Source: Flavobacteriales bacterium | Lineage (GTDB): Bacteria; Bacteroidota; Bacteroidia; Flavobacteriales_D; Sanyastnellaceae | Assembly: GCA_029242765.1 (NCBI GenBank) | Contig: JAQWTJ010000003.1 | Location: forward strand, 1 to 44,055 | Reading direction: 5' to 3' | DNA: 44,055 bases | Shown here: one piece after another, positions 8,646 to 17,078 of the stretch | How the letters are laid out: the number at the start of each line of letters is the position of its first letter | Position numbering within the stretch: the first letter of the stretch is position 1 | Made by a program: the position numbers and the translations under genes | The notes under the pieces: generated by a model | The model's input: only the letters and a program-made list of their open reading frames with translations | Told to the model about the DNA's origin: nothing | Database searches by the model: none

Positions 8646-9626
8646 ATGCGTACGATTCAATATCGCGAGGCGGTCTGCGAGGCTATGAGCGAGGAAATGC
8701 GCCGGGACGACCGCGTGTTTTTAATGGGCGAAGAAGTGGCCGAATACAATGGCGCTTACAAAGCATCAAAAGGTATGCTCGATGAGTTCGGTGCCAAGCG
8801 CGTGATTGACACGCCCATTGCCGAACTTGGTTTTTCTTCCATCGCTGTAGGTGCGGCCATGAACGGTTTGCGCCCGATTGTAGAGTTTATGACTTGGAAT
8901 TTCGCCGTTCTGGCAGCTGACCAGATTATCAATCACGCAGCCAAGATGCTGCAGATGTCAGGTGGCCAATTTCCTATACCCATTGTGTTCCGAGGCCCGA
9001 ACGGCCAAGCCGGTCAGCTCGCCGCAACGCATTCGCAAGCTTTTGAGAATATGTACGCCGCCATCCCCGGCCTCAAAGTGGTCACGCCCTTTACGCCTTA
9101 CGACGCAAAAGGCCTCATCAAAAGCGCCATCCGTGACGAGGACCCTGTGCTTATCATGGAGTCTGAGAAGATGTATGGCGACAAGGGCGATGTGCCTGAT
9201 GGTGAATTTTTAGTGCCCATCGGTGTGGCGAACATCCGCCGCACGGGCACGGACTGCACCGTGGTCTCCTTTGGGAAAATCCTTAAAACTGTTCACGAAG
9301 CGGCCGATGTGCTCGCAGCTGAAGGCCTTGAAGTGGAGATAGTAGACCTCCGAACCATCCGTCCGCTCGACCTCGACACCATCGTGGAGAGCGTTAAAAA
9401 GACCGGCCGACTCGTCATCGTCGATGAGAGTTTCCCGGTGGCAAGTATGGCTTCTGAAGTATCTTATCGTGTTCAACGTCATGCATTTGACTACCTCGAT
9501 GCGCCCATTCGTCGCGTGTGCCAAAGTGATACGCCTTTCGCATTTGCCACCACATTAATTGAAGAAGCATTGCCGCAAGTCACAGACGTTGTGAGGGCAA
9601 TCAAAGACGTTGCGTACGTGGCTTGA
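8646..9626 (+). CDS. pdhB: Pyruvate dehydrogenase E1 component, beta subunit
   Basis: A 326-residue E1-beta subunit of the thiamine-diphosphate-dependent pyruvate dehydrogenase complex, which with E1-alpha decarboxylates pyruvate and acetylates the E2 lipoyl domain. The chosen ATG at 8646 gives 'MRTIQYREAVCEAMSEEM', the standard start; the open frame upstream to 8547 lacks homology-like sequence. Motifs: 'VFLMGEEVAEYNGAYKASKG', 'RVIDTPIAELGFSSIAVGAA', 'PIVFRGPNGQAGQLAATHSQ' and 'VVTPFTPYDAKGLIKSAIRD'. The C-terminal transketolase-like domain has 'EIVDLRTIRPLD' and 'IVDESFP'. The alpha subunit and E2 are not in the window. The related 2-oxoacid dehydrogenase E1-beta is an alternative, but the GPNG-type motif and length favour PdhB. 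Confidence 0.93.
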   Translation: MRTIQYREAVCEAMSEEMRRDDRVFLMGEEVAEYNGAYKASKGMLDEFGAKRVIDTPIAELGFSSIAVGAAMNGLRPIVEFMTWNFAVLAADQIINHAAKMLQMSGGQFPIPIVFRGPNGQAGQLAATHSQAFENMYAAIPGLKVVTPFTPYDAKGLIKSAIRDEDPVLIMESEKMYGDKGDVPDGEFLVPIGVANIRRTGTDCTVVSFGKILKTVHEAADVLAAEGLEVEIVDLRTIRPLDLDTIVESVKKTGRLVIVDESFPVASMASEVSYRVQRHAFDYLDAPIRRVCQSDTPFAFATTLIEEALPQVTDVVRAIKDVAYVA

Positions 9627-9677
9627 TTTGCTGATTACCTTCGCGCCCCAATAAAACTAACCTAAGACTACTTTACT

Positions 9678-11921
9678 ATGGATCAGGTCCTTTACCTCGT
9701 ATCAGCCCTCGCAATTTTCGGACTGGTGGTTATGATGTTCAAAGCAAAATGGGTCACTGCTCAATCGCCGGGCAATGAGCGCATGAGTGAAATTGCCGGT
9801 CACATTCGCGATGGCGCCTTGGCTTTCCTCTCAGCGGAGTACCGCCTGCTGAGCATCTTTGTCGTTATCGCCAGCGCGGTGCTTTATTATGTGAGCACAC
9901 TTGTTGAAGACACGCATTGGTTCATTGTGGTGGCCTTCATTCTCGGCGCGATTTTTTCTGCTTTGGCTGGAAACATAGGCATGCGCATAGCTACAGCAGC
10001 AAACGTGCGCACTACGCACGCGGCCCAAACCTCTTTGCCGGAGGCCTTGAAGGTCAGCTTCACAGGCGGCACGGTTATGGGGCTCGGCGTGGCCGGTCTG
10101 GCCGTGCTTGGTTTGAGCTTGCTGTTCATGGGCTTGGTTTCAGCTTTTATGAAGGACGGTTGGGATTACCACCAAATGGTGATGGTCCTTGAGGCGCTTG
10201 CGGGTTTCTCTTTGGGCGCTGAGTCCATTGCACTGTTTGCCCGTGTAGGCGGAGGCATTTACACCAAGGCTGCCGACGTCGGAGCCGATCTCGTGGGCAA
10301 GGTGGAAGCCGGCATCCCCGAGGATGATCCGCGCAACCCGGCCACCATCGCCGACAATGTGGGTGACAATGTGGGCGACGTAGCTGGCATGGGTGCCGAC
10401 CTCTTCGGTTCGTACGTGGCCACGGTGCTTGCATCAATGGTGTTGGGCAACTACTTGATTCGCGATATGAACGGTATTGATGACGCTTTCGGCGGCATCG
10501 GTCCCATTTTGCTTCCACTGGTGATTGCGGGTTTGGGCATCGTTTTCAGCTTGTTCGGCACGCTTTTCGTTCGCGTTAAAGGGAATGACGTCAAGGAATC
10601 ACAGGTGCAAAATGCTATGAACCTAGGCAACTGGGCCTCCATCGCCTTGACCGGCATTGCTTGCTACTTTGTTATCGATCATATGCTCCCCGCGGAGCTC
10701 ACGATGGATTTCTTCGGCGAGGGCCTTCGCACCTTTTCAAACATCCAAGTGTTTTACGCTGTGCTTGTGGGCCTCTTTGTGGGCGGCGCCATCAGTTTTA
10801 TGACCGAGTACTACACGGGCATGACGAAAAAGCCCGTGTTCGACATCGTACAGAAGTCATCTACAGGTGCGGCCACGAACATCATCGCCGGCCTTTCCAC
10901 GGGCATGATGTCAACGTTTGGACCGGTGTTGTTGTTTGCAGGCGCCATTTGGAGCACGTATGAGCTCGCTGGATTTTATGGTGTGGCTATTGCAGCCAGC
11001 GCGATGATGGCTACGACGGCGATGCAATTGGCCATCGACGCCTTCGGCCCAATCGCCGATAACGCCGGCGGCATTGCTGAGATGAGTGAGCTTCCTAGTG
11101 AAGTGCGCGAACGCACGGACATCCTCGATTCTGTGGGCAACACGACCGCTGCCATAGGCAAGGGCTTCGCGATTGCTTCAGCTGCGTTAACCGCATTGGC
11201 TCTGTTTGCCGCCTACGTGACTTTCACGGAAATCGACGGTATTAATATCTTCAAGGCCGACGTGCTCGCTGCCCTATTCATCGGCGGTATGATCCCCGTG
11301 GTCTTCTCGGCGCTGGCTATGAGCTCTGTGGGCAAGGCCGCCATGGAAATGGTGAAAGAGGTGCGCCGCCAGTTCAAGGAAATTCCTGGAATCATGGAAG
11401 GCAAAGCGACCCCGGAGTACAGCAAATGCGTCGACATTTCGACCCGCGCTGCTTTGCGTGAGATGCTGTTGCCAGGTGCTATCACGATCATTTCGCCAAT
11501 CATCATCGGCTTTACTATGGGCGCTGAACCTCTCGGTGCGTACATGGCCGGAGTCGCAGTGAGCGGCGTGGTGTGGGCGATTTTCCAGAACAACGCGGGA
11601 GGTGCTTGGGACAATGCGAAAAAGAGCTTTGAGGCCGGCGTGGAAATCGACGGTGAGATGACCTATAAAGGATCCGATGCTCACAAGGCGGCCGTTACAG
11701 GCGACACGGTGGGCGATCCGTTCAAGGATACCTCCGGCCCTTCAATGAACATCTTGATCAAACTCACCTGCTTGGTGGGCTTGGTGATTGCACCAATTCT
11801 TCCAAAGGGAGCCCACAACCATTTGGAGACTCATCCTCATGCCAACACGACGATAGAAGTGCAGGCTGAAATGCCTGCTGAGCAGACCGTTGAGACCGTT
11901 GTGCTGACTGAAAACCACTGA
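9678..11921 (+). CDS. hppA: Membrane-bound ion-translocating pyrophosphatase, K+-dependent type
   Basis: A 747-residue, ~16-helix inner-membrane enzyme that couples hydrolysis of pyrophosphate to export of Na+ and/or H+. The substrate site is plain: '[20 protein letters not shown]' at ~197-216, then '[20 protein letters not shown]' (~216-235), and '[17 protein letters not shown]' (~454-470). At residues 487-496 it reads [10 protein letters not shown]: the Ala (491) and Gly (494) are those of the K+-dependent subfamily, where K+-independent enzymes have Lys and Thr. Known K+-dependent members include Na+ pumps and dual Na+/H+ pumps, so sodium transport is a good inference. The C-terminal ~30 residues are a soluble extension with His and Glu, beyond the usual last helix. 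The gene stands alone after pdhB; the YceI gene begins 5 bases later. Confidence 0.97.
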   Translation: MDQVLYLVSALAIFGLVVMMFKAKWVTAQSPGNERMSEIAGHIRDGALAFLSAEYRLLSIFVVIASAVLYYVSTLVEDTHWFIVVAFILGAIFSALAGNIGMRIATAANVRTTHAAQTSLPEALKVSFTGGTVMGLGVAGLAVLGLSLLFMGLVSAFMKDGWDYHQMVMVLEALAGFSLGAESIALFARVGGGIYTKAADVGADLVGKVEAGIPEDDPRNPATIADNVGDNVGDVAGMGADLFGSYVATVLASMVLGNYLIRDMNGIDDAFGGIGPILLPLVIAGLGIVFSLFGTLFVRVKGNDVKESQVQNAMNLGNWASIALTGIACYFVIDHMLPAELTMDFFGEGLRTFSNIQVFYAVLVGLFVGGAISFMTEYYTGMTKKPVFDIVQKSSTGAATNIIAGLSTGMMSTFGPVLLFAGAIWSTYELAGFYGVAIAASAMMATTAMQLAIDAFGPIADNAGGIAEMSELPSEVRERTDILDSVGNTTAAIGKGFAIASAALTALALFAAYVTFTEIDGINIFKADVLAALFIGGMIPVVFSALAMSSVGKAAMEMVKEVRRQFKEIPGIMEGKATPEYSKCVDISTRAALREMLLPGAITIISPIIIGFTMGAEPLGAYMAGVAVSGVVWAIFQNNAGGAWDNAKKSFEAGVEIDGEMTYKGSDAHKAAVTGDTVGDPFKDTSGPSMNILIKLTCLVGLVIAPILPKGAHNHLETHPHANTTIEVQAEMPAEQTVETVVLTENH

Positions 11922-11926
11922 TTATT

Positions 11927-12746
11927 ATGCGTACTCTTTCATTCCTTCTTCCCGCTGCGATTGCAGTGGTGTTTACGTCTTGCAGCGCGGGAGACGATTC
12001 GGCCGAGGCCTCGGGCGACTCGAACGACTCAGCCGTTGGAGCGGCTGGACTGGGCTATAGTGCCTTGCCGCTGCTATGAGAAGGGGCTGCGAGAAATTGA
12101 GGTGGAACGTTGCCGTGAGGGCAAGCGCGACCCCAACTTCTTGGTGGAATTGAAGAAGTGCAGCGAAAAGAGGATGACACCCACAAGCGCCATTAACAAC
12201 GTTCCGTTGGACGGCGAGTACCGCTTTGATCGCAAGACCTCTATGATCCATTGGACTGGCCGCAAGATTGCAGGAGAACACAGCGGATCAATTAAAATTC
12301 GAAGCGGTGCATTCACTGTAACCCACGGCGCCATCATAGGCGGTGAGATTGTAGTGGAAATGGGCACAATCCAATCGGGCGATCTCAAGGGTGAGGACAA
12401 AACCAATCTCGAAGGCCACCTGCGCAGCGATGATTTCTTCGGCACCAAGGAACACCCCACGGCTACTTTTACACTGCAGAAATCTAAGGTGGACGCCAGC
12501 GGCGGCGTGGAGGTTTCCGGAGTGCTGACCATCAAGGGCGAATCACAGCCCGCTACGGCATTGCTTTATTTTGCAGCCGGTGAGACGGTGGTGGCCACCG
12601 TCAAAATGATCTTCGACCGCACCGATTTCGGTATCCGCTATGGGAGCGGTTCGTTTTTTGACGACCTCGGAGATCGGGCAATCAACGATGAGGTGACTCT
12701 GAAGATGTTGCTCGTCGAGAGCTTTGAAGACCGCAAAATGCTCTAA
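11927..12746 (+). CDS. YceI-family lipoprotein, apparently frameshifted
   Basis: The frame starting with ATG at 11927 gives a lipoprotein signal (hydrophobic core, then FTSC with Cys19) and a Ser/Asp-rich linker, but stops at 12077-12079 after 50 residues. The frame one base over then carries the rest. It has a helical stretch with a CRC motif (from ~12066) and a later Cys. A YceI domain (PF04264-like) of about 180 residues follows, with 'MIHWTGRKIAGEHSGSIKI', 'GDLKGEDKTNLEGHLRSDDF' and 'HPTATFT'. YceI proteins are periplasmic or lipid-anchored barrels that bind isoprenoid-like ligands. Both halves look real and only one shift, somewhere in ~12000-12065, would join them. This could be a true mutation, programmed shift or assembly error. 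An internal ATG at 12174 would give a signal-less YceI protein. Five bases after hppA. Confidence 0.8.
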
Positions 12747-12770
12747 GCCCAGTTAGCTGAGCTTCGCAGT

Positions 12771-13391
12771 TCAGGTTTGGAACAGGCCGTGCAACTCCCG
12801 GTCTACGCCTGACACAATTTTACCGAGATCTTCGGGGTTGTTCTCGAAATCTAAGTTGTCCACGTCAATGATTAGCACCTTCCCTCGGCTGTAGGTGGAA
12901 ATCCACGCCTCGTAGCGCTCGTTCAAACGGTGCAAATAGTCAAGGCGAATCGACTCTTCGTATTCGCGTCCGCGCTTGGAGATCTGCTCCACGAGGTTGC
13001 CAACGCTCGAGCGCAAGTAAATAATCAGGTCGGGTGGAGAAATAAAGTTCTCCATCAATTCGAAGAGCTTTATGATGTTCTCGTGGTCCCGCGTGGACAT
13101 CAGGCCCATGGCTTGGAGGTTGGGCGCAAAAATGAACGCATCCTCGTATACCGTGCGGTCTTGAACAATTGGTTTACCTGATGTCTTCAACGCGTGAAGC
13201 TGGGCGAAGCGGTCCGACAAGAAGTGAATCTGCAAGTTGAAAGACCAACGCTGCATGTCCTTGTAGAAATCGTTTAAGTAGGGGTTGTCCTCCACGCTTT
13301 CAAAATGTGGGGTGATTTTGTATTGATTCGCGAGAAGGCGTGTCAACGTGGTCTTGCCCGACCCAATATTACCGGCGATAGCTATGTGCAT
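12771..13391 (-). CDS. Deoxynucleoside kinase, dGK/dAK type (paralog 1)
   Basis: A 206-residue deoxynucleoside kinase (PF01712) that phosphorylates a deoxynucleoside with ATP in the salvage pathway. The P-loop GNIGSGKTT is at residues 7-15. The 'QDRTVYED' motif, with the family DR pair at 78-79, precedes the lid region, and 'RSSVGNLVEQISKRGREYE' is the Arg-rich LID. Normal length. The substrate (dA, dG or dC) cannot be assigned from sequence alone. It converges with the YceI gene and is followed on the same strand, 42 bases upstream, by the GH3 gene. A second, diverged paralog lies at 21315-21959. Confidence 0.93.
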   Translation of the reverse strand: MHIAIAGNIGSGKTTLTRLLANQYKITPHFESVEDNPYLNDFYKDMQRWSFNLQIHFLSDRFAQLHALKTSGKPIVQDRTVYEDAFIFAPNLQAMGLMSTRDHENIIKLFELMENFISPPDLIIYLRSSVGNLVEQISKRGREYEESIRLDYLHRLNERYEAWISTYSRGKVLIIDVDNLDFENNPEDLGKIVSGVDRELHGLFQT

Positions 13392-13433
13392 GTGGAGGAA
13401 AATGAGGCGGCAAAGTAGCGCGCAGGATGTGGC

Positions 13434-14996
13434 TTACAAAGATTCTTGGCTGTGGTTTATCAACGGATTCGCCACCGTGCGAATTTCTTGGCTGTAGCAG
13501 GGGTCCATACTGAGTCGGGGCACTTTGAATTGGCCGCCCAATTTCTCGCGTCGTCGCATCCATTTCATAAAGGTTCCGGGCGGTACGAGTTTCAACTCTG
13601 GCATGCCAAGCACGTGATTTCCGCTTCGTTTCGCGTCATAGTCGGAATTGAGGGCCCGAAGTTTTTCGTCCAGTACGGCCGCGAAATGTTCAGGGTCGAT
13701 TGATGATCGGCTGGCGTGCGGCTTGCTCCATTCCACGGTCCACGCGTGATGATCCAATCCGTTTTCCAATCGAACCGCTGTAGCCGTCCATTCTCGCACT
13801 TCCACCCCGAACACGCTTGCCGCTGAAGCCATCGCCACTTCGGCGTCGCCCACCATCAACTCTTCACCGGCCAAGTTGAGGTGCGCCTGCGTGCGTCCGG
13901 CCACTTGGAAGCGGTAGGGCTTGCGTGAAGTGAAGCGGATTACGTCGCCGATGAAATAGCGGTGCAGCCCGCCATTGGTCGATATGATAGGCGCATAATC
14001 CACGCCGACTTCGATTTCTTCGAGCCCCAAGGTGTCAGGGTGCTCAGGCAGAAAACCGTCTGCCATTTGGGATAATGGCATGAACTCATACCAAATACCG
14101 TAGTCGAGCATGAGGAGTAATTCATTGGAACCCAGGACGTCTTGGATGCCAAAGCAGCCCTCGGAAGCATTGTAGGACTCGATCAAGTCGAGCTTACCCG
14201 TGGGCGTCATGCGCTTAAAGGCATCCGCGTATGGACTGAAAGCCACGCCACCGTGCATGTACATCTGCAGGTTTGGCCAGACTTTGTGGAGGTCGGATTC
14301 CCCAGACAATTCCAGCACGCGCTCCAGCACCACTTGCGTCCAGCTCGGCACCCCGGCCAAGATGCGCACGTCTTTGGTCATGGTGCGCCGGGCCATCTTT
14401 TCGATTTTCTCGTCCCAAGATTCCATCAACGCGATGTCGCGCGATGGAGTTCGGCGCATTTCGCACCACATGGGCAAATTGCGGATGAGCAGGGCGGAAA
14501 GGTCGCCTGTCAAAGGAGCATGTTCTTCATCGGGCCTGTGGCTGGACCCCGCAACAACCAAATGCTTCCCTCCGTACAATCGAGCATTGGGCACGTTGTG
14601 GACGTATAGCGCCAGCAAGTCTTTCCCGCCCTTGTAATGGCAGTCTTTCAATGCGGCTTCGGTGACGGGGATGAACTTGCTTCGGTTGCTGGTTGTGCCG
14701 GAACTCTTGGCGAGCAGCCGGACGATCCCGGGCCATAGCACGTTGGCCTCGCCTGCGCGCGCGCGCTCTATCCAGGGATGCAATTTTTGGTACGACCGAA
14801 CCGGTACAGCGTCCTTGTATTGCTGAGCCGTCATGTGTGCCGAAACCCGATGTTCGCGTCCGAAGTCCGTTTGCTCGAGCTGCAGGAGGTGCTCGCTCAG
14901 CACATCGTGCTGCACCTCCACGGGGTACTTTCGAAACAAGTCAATCTGGTGGATGCGTTTGCGGATGAACCAGCTGAAAACGGTGTTGACGGGCAT
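13434..14996 (-). CDS. GH3-family protein (auxin-responsive promoter family)
   Basis: A 520-residue protein of the GH3 family (PF03321), members of the acyl-adenylate-forming superfamily. ATG at 14996 gives 'MPVNTVFSWFIRKRIHQIDL', the usual bacterial start; the longer frame to 15104 is not typical. Motifs: 'LLAKSSGTTSNRSKFIPVTE' (ATP-binding loop), 'YNASEGCFGIQD' in the middle, and 'LHRYFIGDVIRFTSRKPYRF' before the C-terminal domain. Plant GH3 enzymes conjugate amino acids to hormones; the bacterial proteins are widespread in Bacteroidota, but their substrate is not established as far as I know. It sits just upstream of the deoxynucleoside kinase on the same strand and 34 bases after the end of the small conserved protein. 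No function in the window explains its substrate. Confidence 0.9.
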   Translation of the reverse strand: MPVNTVFSWFIRKRIHQIDLFRKYPVEVQHDVLSEHLLQLEQTDFGREHRVSAHMTAQQYKDAVPVRSYQKLHPWIERARAGEANVLWPGIVRLLAKSSGTTSNRSKFIPVTEAALKDCHYKGGKDLLALYVHNVPNARLYGGKHLVVAGSSHRPDEEHAPLTGDLSALLIRNLPMWCEMRRTPSRDIALMESWDEKIEKMARRTMTKDVRILAGVPSWTQVVLERVLELSGESDLHKVWPNLQMYMHGGVAFSPYADAFKRMTPTGKLDLIESYNASEGCFGIQDVLGSNELLLMLDYGIWYEFMPLSQMADGFLPEHPDTLGLEEIEVGVDYAPIISTNGGLHRYFIGDVIRFTSRKPYRFQVAGRTQAHLNLAGEELMVGDAEVAMASAASVFGVEVREWTATAVRLENGLDHHAWTVEWSKPHASRSSIDPEHFAAVLDEKLRALNSDYDAKRSGNHVLGMPELKLVPPGTFMKWMRRREKLGGQFKVPRLSMDPCYSQEIRTVANPLINHSQESL

Positions 14997-15030
14997 GGGG
15001 TGGGAGGGCTGTAGCCGACAGGTTGATGAC

Positions 15031-15438
15031 TTACTTGCTGATGCGGTGGAAGTCTTGGTTGTCTTCTTCAATATCGTTTTTGACAACGGCCATTTTTGCA
15101 GCAATCATGGCCCACATCCGGTCCTTGGCGATTACGCGGTTCATAGCTTGGACGTCGTTGTCCGCTGCGAGTGCCATGTCAGCCAGCAGATGTTCACCGC
15201 TTCTTCTGAGCCATGCGATGGCCGATTTCTCGCCTTCAGCTCCGCGGATCAGGGCCATGAGTTGAGGATGCCCATTTTTCATGAGCCAATCTCGGGCGCT
15301 GGCCACATTTCGCAAGGCGTAGCAAAACAAGCCCAATTCAGGGTAGCCGGTCTTGATCAGGCCGTCGCGCAGCGTGGTATGGCCCGAAATGGCTTGGCCC
15401 CAGGCTACAATCACTTTCGATGGGTACTTCCTCCTCAC
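15031..15438 (-). CDS. Small conserved hypothetical protein with repeated helical motif
   Basis: A protein of about 135 residues. I use GTG at 15438 because it gives a start close to 'RRKYPSKVIVAWGQAISG', the sort of opening I recall for this Bacteroidota family. An ATG at 15468 adds ten residues and would overlap the MFS gene start. Three roughly 30-residue helical units are visible: 'GLIKTGYPELGLFCYALRN', 'DWLMKNGHPQLMALIRGAEG' and 'AWLRRSGEHLLADMALAADN', each with a W/I-L-x-x-x-G-x-x-x-L core, like ankyrin-type or short alpha-solenoid repeats. The C-terminus is acidic and charged. No catalytic motif is seen. Soluble, cytoplasmic; function unknown. Confidence 0.8.
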   Translation of the reverse strand: MRRKYPSKVIVAWGQAISGHTTLRDGLIKTGYPELGLFCYALRNVASARDWLMKNGHPQLMALIRGAEGEKSAIAWLRRSGEHLLADMALAADNDVQAMNRVIAKDRMWAMIAAKMAVVKNDIEEDNQDFHRISK

Positions 15439-15445
15439 GTGGCAA

Positions 15446-16726
15446 ATGTGGGCAAACTTCCTGAACATTCAAGGCCCGCCGGCTGCAGGGGCTTACTTTC
15501 GCGGCTTGCCAGAGACAGACCCTCAGCCCCAGCAGCCCCGCATCTACACCCGAGGGTTTTATCAGCTGTGCACGAGTACCGTGTTGTTCATGGCGAGCTT
15601 CGGTATGATTATGCCCGAGTTGCCAGCCCACCTTGAGGCGATGGGGGGCGCTGAGCACATCGGCTTGATCATCGGTGTTTTCACATTGGCTGCGTTCATT
15701 TCGCGGTTCTTCAGCGGCCGAATTGCTGATTTGGCAGGCCGAAAAAAGGTGATGATCATCGGCACGATTGTGACGGCGGCTGCTGGGTTTGGCTACTTGG
15801 TGGCTGTGGGCGTCACGTCATTCTTTGTCTTGCGATTTCTGCACGGATTTTCCACGGGCTTCCGCCCGACGGGCACCACGGCGATGCTCGCTGACATCAT
15901 CCCCAAGAGTCGTCGCGGTGAGGCGCTTGGATATCTGGGCATTGCGGGCAACACGGGCATGGCAGCAGGCCCTGTATTGGGATCGTATTTGGCGGTTGAA
16001 TTCGGCATGGACGCCATGTTCATTATGAGTTCAGTGCTGGGGATTCTCAGCTTGTGGATTACGTTTAAGCTTCCTGAGTCCCTGCCGAATCCGCGCAAAG
16101 TGAGCCTCGGAGACCTGAACATATTCAAGGGAGGAATCATTGACGTCAAGGCCTGGCCAGCGGCACTTTTTCTGTTGCCCATAGCCTTCGCTTTCGGAGT
16201 CTTCCTTACCATCACACCAGATTTTGTCGAGCATCTGGGCTACGTCTACAAGGGTTCGTTCAATACAATTATGATTAGCAGCGCAATTGCTATGCGTGTC
16301 TTTGCAGGGCGTGCGAGCGATCGCTATGGCCGGCAACCGCTGTTGTTCTTTGGAGCCATTTTACTCTGTGCTGGAATGTGGCTGCTTTCGGTGGCCGAGA
16401 CGAAGGCGATGGCCTCGGTGGGCGGTGTAGTCTATGGCCTGTCTATCGGCATCAATATGCCCACCATTTTTGCTTGGACGGCTGATTTGGCCAGCAGGGG
16501 CAAGGTGGCAATGGCTTTGGGAACCATGCTCATGGCTCTTGAAATTGGCATCGGTTGGGGGGCGATTCAGTCGGGTTTGGTCTACGCCGGAGACGTGGCC
16601 AATATCTCCCGCTTGTACGCCTATTGCTCGTGGTTCGCTGCGATTTCAAGTGGGGGTTTGGCCTTTGCTTGGATTAAAATGAACAGGCGAGAGGGTAAAA
16701 AAGTCGATGGGCTTGGGGGTGAATAA
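15446..16726 (+). CDS. MFS transporter
   Basis: A 426-residue major facilitator superfamily permease with 12 predicted membrane segments. The N-half signature is clear: 'VFTLAAFISRFFSGRIADLA' followed by 'GRKKVMIIGTIV', and motif 'FLHGFSTGFRPTGTTAMLAD' with 'RRGEALGYLGIAGNTGMAAG' as in drug/sugar-phosphate type exporters. A matching 'RVFAGRASDRYGRQPLLF' occurs in the C-half. The start is uncertain: ATG at 15446 gives a long N-terminus (48 residues before the first helix). A TTG at 15506 would give 'PETDPQPQQPRIYTRGFYQL' and leave room for a promoter. Its substrate cannot be read. Divergent from the small protein at 15031-15438. Confidence 0.88.
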   Translation: MWANFLNIQGPPAAGAYFRGLPETDPQPQQPRIYTRGFYQLCTSTVLFMASFGMIMPELPAHLEAMGGAEHIGLIIGVFTLAAFISRFFSGRIADLAGRKKVMIIGTIVTAAAGFGYLVAVGVTSFFVLRFLHGFSTGFRPTGTTAMLADIIPKSRRGEALGYLGIAGNTGMAAGPVLGSYLAVEFGMDAMFIMSSVLGILSLWITFKLPESLPNPRKVSLGDLNIFKGGIIDVKAWPAALFLLPIAFAFGVFLTITPDFVEHLGYVYKGSFNTIMISSAIAMRVFAGRASDRYGRQPLLFFGAILLCAGMWLLSVAETKAMASVGGVVYGLSIGINMPTIFAWTADLASRGKVAMALGTMLMALEIGIGWGAIQSGLVYAGDVANISRLYAYCSWFAAISSGGLAFAWIKMNRREGKKVDGLGGE

Positions 16727-16753
16727 TCCAATTCATCAGCCTAACTTGAGTCC

Positions 16754-17062
16754 ATGGAAACGCCACAAAATCTCAACGTCAAGGACGACCGCAAAGTTGG
16801 TCAATCCGCAGCTTCAGTCGCAAGCCCCGTCGCAAACACATTGCAACTGGATGACGTGAAATTGGACCCTGGCGTTGCGGATCGACGCGCTGAGCTGCTC
16901 GGCGAATTCATCGATCTCAAGCATCAACTGGGGCAAATTCGTGCTGAGCGCGACCGTCTTGTAGTTGAGAATCGCGATTTGTCGATGAAGCTCGCCGTTG
17001 TCGAAGCGGATTACGCCAGCTTGTTTTCCTATGTCGAAGCCAGCGGCTTGGCAGAAAAGTAA
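16754..17062 (+). CDS. Small coiled-coil protein, unknown function
   Basis: A 102-residue, highly charged protein from ATG at 16754. The N-terminal ~45 residues are Ser/Ala/Asp-rich and look disordered. The C-terminal half, 'RRAELLGEFIDLKHQLGQIR' through 'RDRLVVENRDLSMKLAVVEA', has heptad-like Leu/Ile spacing and is a probable coiled coil. It ends 'YVEASGLAEK'. No signal peptide and no known motif. It starts 27 bases after the MFS gene stop and so may be co-transcribed; its 3' end converges with fabD 16 bases away. I do not recognise the family. Confidence 0.72.
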   Translation: METPQNLNVKDDRKVGQSAASVASPVANTLQLDDVKLDPGVADRRAELLGEFIDLKHQLGQIRAERDRLVVENRDLSMKLAVVEADYASLFSYVEASGLAEK

Positions 17063-17078
17063 ACTGCTGCTGCGGCCC

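Noticed and set aside
12174-12746. Separate cytosolic YceI gene starting at the internal ATG
   Set aside because: A lipoprotein signal lies just upstream in the neighbouring frame and the Cys-rich helical segment in between reads well in the YceI frame, so one frameshifted gene is the simpler view.
15439-15500. CTTG-N19-CACATTTG on the minus strand as promoter of the small repeat protein
   Set aside because: The -7 element would be only 4 bases before the GTG start, so the transcript would begin inside the gene.
14833-15636. Plus-strand reading frame spanning the GH3 start and the small repeat protein
   Set aside because: It covers two minus-strand genes and the MFS start and shows no motif of its own.
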